33,892 bases of DNA from Burkholderiales bacterium (lineage in GTDB: Bacteria; Pseudomonadota; Gammaproteobacteria; Burkholderiales; Casimicrobiaceae), in the NCBI GenBank assembly GCA_020845855.1, contig JADLEZ010000369.1:1-33892 (forward strand), read 5' to 3'. A model generated the notes under the pieces. The model was given only the letters and a program-made list of their open reading frames with translations, had not been told where the DNA came from and ran no database searches. The position numbers and the translations under genes are program-made. Position 1 is the stretch's first letter. Every line of letters starts with the position of its first letter. Shown here piece after piece: positions 17,276 to 26,068 of this stretch.

Positions 17276-19027
17276 ATGCCATCGGAGAAGGTCATACAAA
17301 CGGACGTTCTGGTTATCGGCGCGGGGATGGCGGGATTCTTCGCCGCGATGAAAGCCCGGGAACAAGGGCTGGATGTCACGCTGACGGACAAGGCGTTCGC
17401 CGGCAAGGCGGGCAGCACGCACTTCTCCGAGGGAGACATCCAATACTTCAGAAAGGGCCTCGGCCACGACACCAAGGAGTGGATCGATCTCATCAGCAGG
17501 AACAGCGAATACCTCAACAACCGGGAATGGGACGAGATCTGCCTGCGGGAAGCCGAGGAGCGCTATGACGATCTCGTTCGCTGGGGCGTGCAGTTCTACG
17601 AAAAGGACGGCAAGCTCTACGTGTTCGGCACCCCCAAAGAGACCGGAGTCGCCGCACCCGCCAACGCGTATGCGGTGATTTCGCAGCAGAACCGCAAGTT
17701 CGCCCCGACGCTGCGCAGCAGAGCGCTCGAAGTCGGCGTGCGGGTGCTGGACCGATTGATGATCTCCGAGCTCCTCCGGCAAGACGGCAGGATCGCCGGC
17801 GCGGTCGGCTTCAACACGAACAGCGGCGATCTGTATGTCCTGAAAGCCAAGGCGACCATCCTGGCGACCGGTGCGAGCAGCCTCAAGGCCGGCGCCTACC
17901 CGGTCTACTCCTACACCGGCGACGGCGAAGTGATGGCCTACGAGGCAGGCGCCGAAGTCGTCAGCAAGGAGTTCATGTACGGGATGGCCTACTCCAGGGC
18001 GGACGTCCACCGCCGGCGACAGGGCGGCAGGGCCGAAATCTCGAGCAACGCCGTGGACACGTCGTACCGCCACCCCTTCGCGATCGGCGGCGATTTTTCC
18101 GGCTGGTTCAACAGGCCGAATCTCAATTCGGAAGGCGAGCCCGTCGTATATCCGGCGTGGGACGCGCACCAGGGCAAGGCCCCGCTGTATCTGGAGCTGT
18201 CCTCGTCGACCGATTGGATTCTCAAGGAATTTTTCAACCGCATCGGCACGTCCCAAGCGGACAAGATAGGACTGGACGTCCGGCACGGGGTGCAGATCAA
18301 GTGGCCGTCCTCCCGGATCATGACCAACTCGATCTGGAACGGCTCGGGCATCTGGGCGACCGACAAGAGCTGCTCGGTCGGCATCCCGGGGCTTTTTGCC
18401 GCCGGCAACAGTTGCGGAACCATGGCCTCGGGAGCGATGTACGGCGGCATGGGCTTCGCGAGCAACCATGCCATGGTCACCGGCGCGAGAGCCGCCATGG
18501 GCGCCGCGGCCTACATCGCGCAAAACGGGGAATGCGCCGTTTCGAAGGAGGAGGTCGCCAGGGTGAAGCAGGACATGTGCCGTCCGGTCGAGCGCAAGGG
18601 CGGCTTTAGTCCCGCGTGGGTGACCCAGGCGCTGCACGGGGTGACCATTCCCTACTACTTCCTCGACATCAAGCACGCGACGCGAATGCAGGCCGCGCTC
18701 GGCATCGTCGAGTTCCTGCGCGACCACGTGGTGCCCAAGCTCAAGGCCGAGTCGCCGCACGAATGGCGCCTCGCGCACGAAGCACGGAACATGGTCACGA
18801 TCGCCGAGATGCGGTTTCGCTCCTCGCTGTTCCGAACGGAGAGCCGGGGCAATCACTTCCGGGAGGACTACCCGAAGCGTGACGATCCGAACTGGCTCGC
18901 CTGGGTGAAAGTGAGGAAAGCCGGCGAAGCAATGGAGCTCGTCAAGGTACCGATACCGCAAGCCTGGTGGCCGGACATGAGCAAGCCGTACGAGGAGCGT
19001 TACCCGCGCATTCTTCCCGGGGAGTGA
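17276..19027 (+). CDS. Fumarate reductase/AprA-family FAD flavoprotein, second copy
   Basis: A 583-residue flavoprotein, the same length as the one at 12802-14553 and related to it along its whole length (QTDVLVIGAGMAGFFAA; KAGSTHF; VLDRLMISELLRQDGRI; VPGLF-like IPGLFAAGNSCGT; RTESRGNHFREDYPKRDD). The FAD motif is at residues 12-25; the Arg-containing RTESRG..FREDYP motif near the end is that of fumarate and APS reductases. The ATG has AGAAGG 5 bases upstream; an ATG-like start 48 bases earlier is less likely. Unlike the first copy it has no separate small ferredoxin; the next gene has ferredoxin modules fused to an NAD(P)H-linked flavoprotein instead. An FNR-like box lies about 120 bases upstream. 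Confidence 0.88.
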   Translation: MPSEKVIQTDVLVIGAGMAGFFAAMKAREQGLDVTLTDKAFAGKAGSTHFSEGDIQYFRKGLGHDTKEWIDLISRNSEYLNNREWDEICLREAEERYDDLVRWGVQFYEKDGKLYVFGTPKETGVAAPANAYAVISQQNRKFAPTLRSRALEVGVRVLDRLMISELLRQDGRIAGAVGFNTNSGDLYVLKAKATILATGASSLKAGAYPVYSYTGDGEVMAYEAGAEVVSKEFMYGMAYSRADVHRRRQGGRAEISSNAVDTSYRHPFAIGGDFSGWFNRPNLNSEGEPVVYPAWDAHQGKAPLYLELSSSTDWILKEFFNRIGTSQADKIGLDVRHGVQIKWPSSRIMTNSIWNGSGIWATDKSCSVGIPGLFAAGNSCGTMASGAMYGGMGFASNHAMVTGARAAMGAAAYIAQNGECAVSKEEVARVKQDMCRPVERKGGFSPAWVTQALHGVTIPYYFLDIKHATRMQAALGIVEFLRDHVVPKLKAESPHEWRLAHEARNMVTIAEMRFRSSLFRTESRGNHFREDYPKRDDPNWLAWVKVRKAGEAMELVKVPIPQAWWPDMSKPYEERYPRILPGE

Positions 19028-19077
19028 TGCACGTCGTCCAACGGTCCGTCCACGTTCGCGTGAACAGACGCAAAACC

Positions 19078-19110
19078 GTGTCAGATTCCTCGCTGCGCTC
19101 GGAATGACAC
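19078..19110. repeat. Short palindromic repeat (R4), related to R1-R3
   Basis: GTGTCA and TGACAC ends enclose an inner ATTCC/GGAAT pair with one unpaired base and an 11-base loop. The ends match those of R1 and R2, but the core differs (ATTCC for ATCCC). It lies in the gap between the second flavoprotein and the GltD-like gene, where the hairpin could weaken read-through or protect the upstream message. Confidence 0.65.
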
Positions 19111-19150
19111 AATTTCCTCACGAACCGGCTCGACCGGGGAGGCTAGTGGA

Positions 19151-20776
19151 GTGATCGAACTTGTAGACGCCGATCTTTGCAACGGCTGCCGGCTTTGCCT
19201 GGATACCTGTCCGACGGACTGCTTCCGGTTGGATACGGTCGTGGCGCAGCGAGCCGAACAGCCGCCGTGTCAGATCGCTTGCCCGGCGGGGGTGGACATG
19301 CGCCGGTACCTGTATCTCGTGCGCGAAGGCATGATCGACGAGGCGATCGGCGTGCTCGAGGAGTGCCTGCCGCTCGCCTCCGTCACCGGCCGCATATGCC
19401 CGCACCCGTGCGAATCGGCATGCGCGAGGAAGGACGTCGACGAGGCGGTCAACATCAACTCGCTGGAGCGTTTCGTGGGCGACCGGTGGATCGCGCAAAG
19501 GCCTGCTTCGGCGCGCGTGATCTACCGCGCGAAAGTGGCGGTCGTGGGATCGGGTCCTGCCGGCCTGGCCTGCGCCTACGTCCTGGCGCGCAAGGGCTAT
19601 CCGGTCACGATTTTCGACAGCATGCCCGAAGCCGGCGGGATGCTGAGGTACGGCGTACCCGACTTCCGGCTTCCCAGAGCCGTTCTCGATGCCCAGGTCG
19701 ACTATCTGCGGGCGATGGGCATCGAGTTCCGGCTGAATACTCCCATCGGCCGCGCAACGTCGCTCGATGACCTGACCAACGAGTATCAGGCCGTGTTCGT
19801 GGCAGTCGGCGCGAGCCGCAGCAGGAAGATCGACATCGACGGCAAGGAGCTCACCGGGGTCTTATGGGGACTCGAATTCCTGCGCGATGCCAATGCCGGC
19901 AAGCCCGCGCCGGCCGCCGGCAAGAAGGTGGTGGTGATCGGCGGCGGCAACGTGGCGATGGACGCCGCGCTCACCGTCAATCGGCTGGGCGCTGCGCGCG
20001 TGCAGATGGTGTGCCTGGAATCCGAGGCGAAGATGCCGGCCTATGCCGAGGAAAAGCGGCAGGCGCTGGAGGAGGGCGTGGTGATCGACGCTTCCTGGGG
20101 GCCCAGGAAGATCGTCGGACGGGACGGAAAAGTCGCGGGCATAGAGTTGGTGCGCTGTGTCGGCGTCACCGACAGCGCCGGCAGGTTCGCGCCCTCCTTC
20201 GACGAAGGCGAGACGAAGTTCATCGAAGCCGACCTCGTGATCCTGTCCATCGGGCAGGAAGCGGACCTGTCCTTGCTGCCAGACGACGTGCGCACGACCG
20301 CATCGAAGACGATCCGGGTGGATCCGCTGACCCTGCAATCGAGCCGGCCCGGTGTCTTCGCCGGCGGCGACGCCGTTTCCGGCAGCGCGACCGTCGTCGA
20401 GGCCATCGCAGCCGGGAAGGCAGCGGCCGTTTCCATCGATCGCCTGCTGAAAGCGGAAGACCTCCGCGCGGGCAGGGACGTGAAGCCCAAGCGAGTCATG
20501 AAACCGCCCAAAGAGCGCATCCCGCACATCCCGCGGCAGCCCACACCCTGGCTGCCCGTGCGCGAGCGGTCGGCCAACTTCGAGGAGGTCAAGCGCGGCT
20601 TCTCCGACGACACCACCCGGTTGGAGGCGCAGCGCTGCATGACCTGCGGCAGCCGGGCCATCATCGCGTATCCGGAGGACTGCCAGATGTGCATCTTCTG
20701 CGAGCGCGATTGCCCGACCAACGCCATCTACGTCTCGCCCGACAAGACCGAGCTGCCGATGATGGCCTGGAGATAG
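19151..20776 (+). CDS. GltD-like NAD(P)H/FAD oxidoreductase with ferredoxin modules at both ends
   Basis: A 541-residue electron-transfer protein. Residues 1-25 form a four-Cys 4Fe-4S motif (C10, C13, C16, C20). Residues about 38-110 are the Cys-rich domain of glutamate synthase small subunit and dihydropyrimidine dehydrogenase (PPCQIACPAGVD, GRICPHPCESAC). Then come an FAD motif VVGSGPAGLACAYVLARKGY, the NAD(P) motif VVVIGGGNVAMDAALTVNRLGA and the second FAD motif PGVFAGGDAVSG. The end holds another set, CMTCGS..., CQMCIFCERDCP. GTG start with GGGGAGG 8 bases upstream. It probably carries electrons between NAD(P)H and the flavoprotein encoded before it, replacing the small ferredoxin of the first copy. 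No large glutamate synthase subunit is present. Confidence 0.87.
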   Translation: MIELVDADLCNGCRLCLDTCPTDCFRLDTVVAQRAEQPPCQIACPAGVDMRRYLYLVREGMIDEAIGVLEECLPLASVTGRICPHPCESACARKDVDEAVNINSLERFVGDRWIAQRPASARVIYRAKVAVVGSGPAGLACAYVLARKGYPVTIFDSMPEAGGMLRYGVPDFRLPRAVLDAQVDYLRAMGIEFRLNTPIGRATSLDDLTNEYQAVFVAVGASRSRKIDIDGKELTGVLWGLEFLRDANAGKPAPAAGKKVVVIGGGNVAMDAALTVNRLGAARVQMVCLESEAKMPAYAEEKRQALEEGVVIDASWGPRKIVGRDGKVAGIELVRCVGVTDSAGRFAPSFDEGETKFIEADLVILSIGQEADLSLLPDDVRTTASKTIRVDPLTLQSSRPGVFAGGDAVSGSATVVEAIAAGKAAAVSIDRLLKAEDLRAGRDVKPKRVMKPPKERIPHIPRQPTPWLPVRERSANFEEVKRGFSDDTTRLEAQRCMTCGSRAIIAYPEDCQMCIFCERDCPTNAIYVSPDKTELPMMAWR

Positions 20777-20800
20777 AGGAAGAGCGGCCGGTTCCGGAAG

Positions 20801-22747
20801 ATGATCGTCGGCATCGTCGGCCATATCGACCACGGCAAGACACTGTTGGTGAAGACGCTGACCGGCGTGGACACCGACCGCCTGCCGGAGGAAAAGGCTC
20901 GCGGCATCTCGATCGACCTTGGTTTCGCCCCCTGGCCGTCCGCCGCCGGGGACGACGGCGCGATCGGATTCGTGGATGTGCCCGGCCACGAGCGTTTCAT
21001 CCACAACATGCTGGCCGGGACGTGCGGCATCGATTTCGCGCTCTTGGTGGTGGCCGCCGACGACGGCGTCATGCCACAGACCGTGGAGCACCTGCAGATC
21101 CTGAACCTGCTGGGAGTCCGCCGCGGACTCGCCGCGATCACCAAGATCGACCGGGTCGATCCCGCGCGCGTAGCGCAGGTGAAGACAGACCTGCAGGCGC
21201 TGCTCGCGGAAACCGCGCTTGCCGGAATCACGCTGCTCCCGGTCTGCGCGGTCAGCGGCGCGGGCATGGACGCGCTGCGCCGCAGCCTGCGCGCCGCGGC
21301 CGCCGCGCAGGCCCAGCGCTACCGCGAGGGGCAGCATTTCCGGCTCGCGATCGACCGCGCCTTCAGCGTCGCGGGCAGCGGCACCGTCGTCACCGGCACC
21401 GTGTTCAGCGGGCGCGTGCAATTGGGCGACCGACTCGTGGTGTCGCCCAAGGGAGTGCCCACGCGCGTGCGCGGCCTCCAGATCTGGGGCCACGCCGTGG
21501 AACGGGCGCAGGCGGGCGATCGCTGTGCGATCAATCTATCCGGAGTCGACGTCCGGGGCGCCACGCGCGGCAACTGGGTGCTGCACGACGCCATCCACGC
21601 GCCGAGCCGGCGCCTGGATGTCCGCTTCACGCTCCTGCCTACGGAACGCGCGCCCCTCGGGCACTCGACGCCGGTGCACCTGCACCTCGCCACCGTCGAC
21701 GTCCTGGCGCGAGTGGCGCTGCGCAAGGCGATCGCGCCGGGGACGACGGCGGCGGCGCAACTCATCACGGAGCTCCCGGTCAACGCGCTGAACGGCGATC
21801 GCTTCATCCTGCGCGACTGCTCGGCAAGCCGCACGCTGGGCGGCGGCAAGGTGATCGATCCGCTCGCCCCGCCAAGCCGCCGCGCAACCACGGTGCGACT
21901 GGACGCGCTCAACCTCGACACGCCCGAGGCGGCGCTCGCGGCGCTGCTCGCGATCCCCAAGCAGACGGTCGACTGCCGGCACTTCGAGACGATCTTCAAC
22001 CTCGATTCGGGGCGCGCCGCTGCGCTCTACCGGTCACGGAATGCGGCCATCGCGGGCCGCGCGCAGCCCGTCGCCCTTGCGTGCGCAGCCGTCGATGCGC
22101 TGCGCGAGGGCGTGCTCGCGCGCCTGGACGAGTTCCATCGTGCGCAACCGCAGGCTCCGGGCATCGAGCTTTCCGCGCTACGCAGGCAGGTCGCACCGTG
22201 GCTCGCAGCCGATGCGTTCTCCTTCCTGCTCGATGGCTTGGGCGAAACAGGGCAGATACAAGTGAGCGGCGCAATCGTGCAACGCTCCGGATACGACGCC
22301 ACGTCCAATCCCGCGGACGAAAAGATGTGGCGCGCCGTGGCGCCGGCGCTCCTTCAGAGCCGCTTCACCCCGCCAGAGACTGCCGAACTGGCGCGCCGCC
22401 TGGGTCTGAATGAAGCTGCCCTGCGCAGCTTCCTGCACCGCAAGAGCAAGGCCGGCATGGTCATGCAAGTCGGCAAGGAGCGCTTCTTTCTCAAGGCGAC
22501 GCTCGCCACCCTCGCCGCCAATGCCGCCCTGGTGGCGCGCTCGGCTTCGAAGGGTCTGTTCACCGCCGCGCAATATCGCGACGCGACCGGCATCAGCCGC
22601 AACCTGGCGATAGAAATCCTGGAATTCTTCGACTCTCGCGGCATCACGCAGCGCATCGGCGATGCGCGCAAGATGCACCAGAACTTCGTCCCGATTCTCG
22701 GGCCGGCGAAACCCTCCTTCACTTGCGGGCCTCGGCGGAAGAGTTAG
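20801..22747 (+). CDS. selB: Selenocysteine-specific elongation factor SelB (first copy)
   Basis: A 648-residue GTPase that brings selenocysteyl-tRNA to the ribosome at UGA codons marked by a SECIS hairpin. GTPase motifs: GHIDHGKT (residues 7-14), DVPGHE (59-64), TKID (114-117). Sequence TGVDTDRLPEEKARGISIDLGFA is diagnostic for SelB rather than EF-Tu. Translation-factor beta-barrels follow (VAGSGTVVTGTVFSG), then winged-helix domains in the last 250 residues that should bind the SECIS (FTAAQYRDATGISRNLAIEILEFFDSRGIT, quoted in part). It begins 24 bases after the GltD-like gene and its last 12 bases overlap the 3' end of tRNA-Sec on the other strand. A different SelB is encoded at 26079-27953. 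Confidence 0.95.
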   Translation: MIVGIVGHIDHGKTLLVKTLTGVDTDRLPEEKARGISIDLGFAPWPSAAGDDGAIGFVDVPGHERFIHNMLAGTCGIDFALLVVAADDGVMPQTVEHLQILNLLGVRRGLAAITKIDRVDPARVAQVKTDLQALLAETALAGITLLPVCAVSGAGMDALRRSLRAAAAAQAQRYREGQHFRLAIDRAFSVAGSGTVVTGTVFSGRVQLGDRLVVSPKGVPTRVRGLQIWGHAVERAQAGDRCAINLSGVDVRGATRGNWVLHDAIHAPSRRLDVRFTLLPTERAPLGHSTPVHLHLATVDVLARVALRKAIAPGTTAAAQLITELPVNALNGDRFILRDCSASRTLGGGKVIDPLAPPSRRATTVRLDALNLDTPEAALAALLAIPKQTVDCRHFETIFNLDSGRAAALYRSRNAAIAGRAQPVALACAAVDALREGVLARLDEFHRAQPQAPGIELSALRRQVAPWLAADAFSFLLDGLGETGQIQVSGAIVQRSGYDATSNPADEKMWRAVAPALLQSRFTPPETAELARRLGLNEAALRSFLHRKSKAGMVMQVGKERFFLKATLATLAANAALVARSASKGLFTAAQYRDATGISRNLAIEILEFFDSRGITQRIGDARKMHQNFVPILGPAKPSFTCGPRRKS

Positions 22748-22825
22748 GAGTCGAACCCCAGGGAACGATTACGCCCCCTCACTGGATTTGAAGTCCAGGC
22801 GCCCCACCGGGGACGTGACTCTTCC
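22736..22825 (-). tRNA. selC: tRNA-Sec, anticodon UCA
   Basis: Reading the minus strand, the molecule has acceptor 5' strand GGAAGAGT pairing with ACTCTTCC, and discriminator G. The D-arm is GTCCC-CGGT-GGGGC with the same 5-bp stem and 4-base loop as E. coli selC. The anticodon arm CTGGA-CTTCAAA-TCCAG is identical to E. coli, with anticodon TCA at 22789-22791. A long variable arm GGGGGCG/CGTTCCC follows, then T-loop TTCGACT. CCA is not encoded. The acceptor plus T stem 3' strand is only 12 bases long (usual bacterial 8+5 is 13), and the T stem contains a G-A mismatch. It lies 10 bases after selA on the same strand, so it may be cut from the selA transcript. Confidence 0.95.
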
Positions 22826-22835
22826 GGTGCCGATG

Positions 22836-24320
22836 CTAATGTCTTTTCCGGCCGCCGGGAAGACGAAGTCGATCGAGCTGCGCGAAGAGGAGCTCTTCGT
22901 CGTCCAGGCAGCGTAAGTCGAGCAGCAGCGCGCCGCTGTGCACGCGCCCGATGACCGGAACCGGCAGCGCGCGCAGCACTTGCGATAACCTCTCTACCCG
23001 CGCCTGCGCCTGGCGGCACGCCACGCGCGGCCGGATCGCGAGGCAGAAGCTCGGCAGGGCGTCGCCCGGCAGCGCACCGCTGCCGACCTGGCTCTCGCAG
23101 GGCTCCGCGCTCACGTCGGCGTGCGCCGCGAGCGCCTGCGAGGCGCGCGCCAGCAGGCGGCGCGCCTGCGCCTCGATGTCCGCGCGCGAACGGCGAAGGT
23201 GACGCAGCAGCGGGAGTTCCACCGCCAGGCGGTCCGGATTCGAGTACAAGCGAAGCACCGCGGCAAGCCCGGCGACCCTGAGCTTGTCCAGGCGCACGGC
23301 GCGCTTGAGCGCGTTGCGGTTGATCCGCTCGACGAGCGCGCCGCGCCCCGCGATGATGCCCGCCTGCGGACCGCCGATCAGCTTGTCGCCGCTGAAGGTG
23401 ACGAGGTCCGCGCCCGCGGCGATCGTCTCGGCCGCCGTGGGTTCGTGCGGCAGGCCCCAGCGCCGCATGTCGAGCAGTGCGCCTGCGCCCAAATCCGATA
23501 TCAGCGCCAGTCCGCGCGCGTGCGCGAGTTTCGCGAGCGCCCGCTCATCGACCGACGTCGAAAACCCCACGATCCGATAGTTGCTCGGATGCACCTTCAT
23601 GATGAGCGCCGTGGCGGGTCCGATCGCTTCGGCATAGTCCTCGAGGTGGGTGCGGTTCGTGGTGCCCACCTCCACCAGGCGGCAGCCCGCGCGCTTCATG
23701 ATCTCGGGCATCCGGAATTCGCCGCCGATCTCGATCAGCTCGCCGCGCGACACGAGCACCTCCCTGCGCTGCGCGAGCGTGTTCAGCGCGAGGAGCACGG
23801 CGGCCGCATTGTTGTTCACCACGGTCGCGCGCTCGGCGCCCGTCATCTGCACGAGAAGCGCTTCGAGGTGCCGGTCGCGGTCGCCGCGCCGGCCGGTCTC
23901 GAGGTCGAATTCCAGGTTCACCCCATGGGCGGCCGCCTCCGCGATCGCCTCGATCGCCGCGCGCGGCAAGCTCGCGCGGCCGAGATTGGTATGCAGCACG
24001 GTGCCGGTCAGGTTAAATACCGGCCGCAACGACGCTGTCGCGGCGCTTGCCAGGCGCGTGCTCACCCGTGCCGCGATGTTCTCCGCGCTGCTTTCGTCCG
24101 GCGCCGCCTCCGCACGGGCACTCAGGCGAGCGCGTAGAGCGGCGGCTTCGGCGCGCACCGCGGCGACGACCGCCTCGCGCCCGTGCTCCGCGATCAGGAC
24201 CGCGACGCTCGCGAGCCTAAGGATCCGGTCGACCGACGGGATCGAAATCTGGGCCGGCCGGCCTACTCGCATGGCCGTCATCGACTGCGGGACTGCATCG
24301 TGTGGCTCAATACCTCTCAT
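22836..24320 (-). CDS. selA: L-seryl-tRNA(Sec) selenium transferase
   Basis: A 494-residue PLP enzyme that converts seryl-tRNA-Sec to selenocysteyl-tRNA-Sec with selenophosphate. Visible: N-terminal IPSVDRILRL, FNLTGTVLHTNLGRASLP, VNNNAAAVLLALNTLA, SRGELIEIGGEFRMPEIM, VGTTNRTHLEDY, SDLGAGALLDM, and GDKLIGGPQAG, whose Lys313 should hold PLP. The ATG overlaps the end of the selenoprotein gene upstream by 14 bases; ATGs at codons 14 and 17 are possible alternatives and lose nothing conserved. tRNA-Sec follows directly. It is the only SelA in the window and must serve both selenoproteins. selD, which makes the selenium donor, is not here. Confidence 0.95.
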   Translation of the reverse strand: MRGIEPHDAVPQSMTAMRVGRPAQISIPSVDRILRLASVAVLIAEHGREAVVAAVRAEAAALRARLSARAEAAPDESSAENIAARVSTRLASAATASLRPVFNLTGTVLHTNLGRASLPRAAIEAIAEAAAHGVNLEFDLETGRRGDRDRHLEALLVQMTGAERATVVNNNAAAVLLALNTLAQRREVLVSRGELIEIGGEFRMPEIMKRAGCRLVEVGTTNRTHLEDYAEAIGPATALIMKVHPSNYRIVGFSTSVDERALAKLAHARGLALISDLGAGALLDMRRWGLPHEPTAAETIAAGADLVTFSGDKLIGGPQAGIIAGRGALVERINRNALKRAVRLDKLRVAGLAAVLRLYSNPDRLAVELPLLRHLRRSRADIEAQARRLLARASQALAAHADVSAEPCESQVGSGALPGDALPSFCLAIRPRVACRQAQARVERLSQVLRALPVPVIGRVHSGALLLDLRCLDDEELLFAQLDRLRLPGGRKRH

Positions 24321-26007
24321 ACACGGGGACGATGCTCCGGTAGCGGGCGACGAGCTTGTCCCATCCCGCGGGCACGCGGATCTTCTTGCTCACGAAATGG
24401 CTTCCCGGCAAGCCGCCGCCGCTGACGATACCCACGATGGCGCCCGCACCACCCGCCACCACGATTCTCACGTCTTCGGCGCTGGGCAGCACGGCCATGG
24501 GGTCCATGGGGTTCGGCGGCAGCGTGCCCGGCTCCCGCGAAAAAATCAATCCGTGAGAGGCACGATGCTTGTAGGCCGGCACGCGCCCGAATTCGTACGC
24601 GTACTTGGCGATCAGCGCCTTGGTCCAGCCCTTGGCCGCGAGCACTTTGGCCTGCGCCGGGGTGACGAGGAAGCAAGTCAGGCCGCATCTTCCCGGAAGC
24701 AGGTTGTAGACGAGGGTGCAGAGGATACCCCGGTCGTCCGTCCCATACTGCATGAGCTGGGTGTGGCTGTTCGGGTAGAAGAGCGTTACGGCGCTATCTT
24801 CCTTGCCGAATCCCTGGTCGACGTGCAACGGTTGCCAGGGACTCGCCTCCTCGTTCTCGGCGATCACGCTCGAGTACTTCGCGGGATTGCCGAAGACGCC
24901 CATGTCCTCCACGGCCTTGCGCGCGCCGCCGATGTTCTTCACGACGAGCCCCAGGGCGCGACCAATGGCCGCGTTCGCGATGTCGCCGGGACTCAGCGCA
25001 CCGGAACCGCCGTTCACGCGCGCATCGTGGCGCACCGGGCCGCTGACGATACAAAACGGCGCCCAGGAGCCGGTGCTGGTGCCGTAGACGCCGAACTTGC
25101 CCGCCGGGTCGACCAGCGCTTCGACGCACGCGATCAGGATCGGCAGGTGGATCGGCAAGGCGCCGGCCATGACGGCATTGACCGCGATGGTCTCGACGGT
25201 CGCGAAGCCGTAACGGGGCTCGATCTTGCCGACGAGATGATCAGGCGGCAGGTCGGTCCCGGCGAGCATCTCGCGCACCGCGGCCTCGGTGGGCGGAACG
25301 AGCGGCAGGCCGTCGCCCCAGCCGCGTCTGTAGAAGAACCGGTTGACCTCGTCGAAGCGGCCCTCGAAGACGATGCGTGAGGGCATCTCCTCCCGCTTGC
25401 GTTCGGGGGCAGCTTCCTCCCGGGTGAGCGGGCGCACGAGCGCGGCGACGATGTCCTCCATCGCGAGACGAATGCCCGCCTCCGCGACTTCGGCCACGGT
25501 GCACTCGCACGGAATCGTCTGGGCGACGATGCGCACGCCCGGCATTCCCACGTTCGACGCGGCAGACCGCCCGTCGGTGACGAATCCCTCGTTCGCGAGT
25601 ACTACCGCGGGCCGATGCAAGTCCTCGACGGATATTGCATCGTGCACGAGGAACTTCGTGCAGGAGCCTCAGTCTGCTACCGCGAGGACGACGGCATCCA
25701 CACCCCCGAGCCAGGCGATGAACTTTTCCTTGCCGACCGTGCGCATCTCCGGCAACGCTGTCTCGTCGGTAGCCGTGTACCAGGAAGGCTTCGCGCCCGG
25801 CGCCCGCTCGCGCAACTGCTTTTCGAACGCCTCCAGCACGGTGCGTGACGCACGCTTGGCGTTGGCGTAGAGGCCGATTCGCTTGCCGTCGAGGTCTTGC
25901 AGGCGCGCTGAAATGCCGCGCAGCGGGACGGGCGCTGCTTCGGCCCACGGGCTTAACACGTCGAACTGCATTCCATCCCGGCCGGGATGCGTGGAACTCG
26001 CTTCCAT
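24307..26007 (-). CDS. UGSC-family selenoprotein (copy 1), Sec at codon 113
   Basis: The frame runs for 566 residues if the in-frame TGA at 25669-25671 is read as selenocysteine. It is followed by codons for Gly-Ser-Cys, giving AVAD-U-GSCTKF. The ATG has GGGAGG about 10 bases upstream. The N-terminal 180 residues form an alpha/beta part (LDGKRIGLYANAKRAS, GVDAVVLAVADUGSC, RPAVVLANEGF). The long C-terminal domain has EVNRFFYRRGWGDGLPLVPPTEAAVREML (quoted in part), ETIAVNAVMAGALPIHLP and NPAKYSSVIAENEEASPW. Function is unknown; the family is known by this motif, in which Cys can replace Sec. A Sec/Cys pair spaced U-x-x-C suggests thiol-selenol redox chemistry. Flanked by selB and selA. The true stop is also TGA, with no Gly-Ser-Cys after it. 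Confidence 0.9.
25643..25671 (-). promoter_or_regulatory. UGA-Sec codon and candidate SECIS hairpin, copy 1
   Basis: Taking U of the UGA (25671) as base 1, bases 10-16 TGCACGA pair perfectly with 23-29 TCGTGCA, leaving loop AGTTCC (17-22) that contains G-U at 18-19. Distance and a G-U in the loop fit bacterial SECIS elements in coding sequence. No bulged U is seen in the upper stem, unlike copy 2. The pairing is direct observation; the function is inferred from the UGA and SelB context. Confidence 0.7.
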
Positions 26008-26068
26008 CGTTGGCCTACCTCCCTGATCAGTCGGTTTCCGATCGTTGCATCCGGTCGCGCAGGGAGAT

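Noticed and set aside
19151-20776. Glutamate synthase small subunit (gltD) proper
   Set aside because: No large subunit nearby, and extra ferredoxin motifs at both ends; it belongs to the wider GltD-like group.
22690-22702. Short hairpin (CCCGA/TCGGG) downstream of tRNA-Sec as its terminator
   Set aside because: Only 5 bp with no T-run, and inside the selB coding region.
24307-26007. Pseudogene or two separate genes at selenoprotein copy 1
   Set aside because: The interruption is a TGA, the frame does not change, Gly-Ser-Cys follows as in copy 2, and selA, selB and selC are adjacent. Selenocysteine explains all of this.
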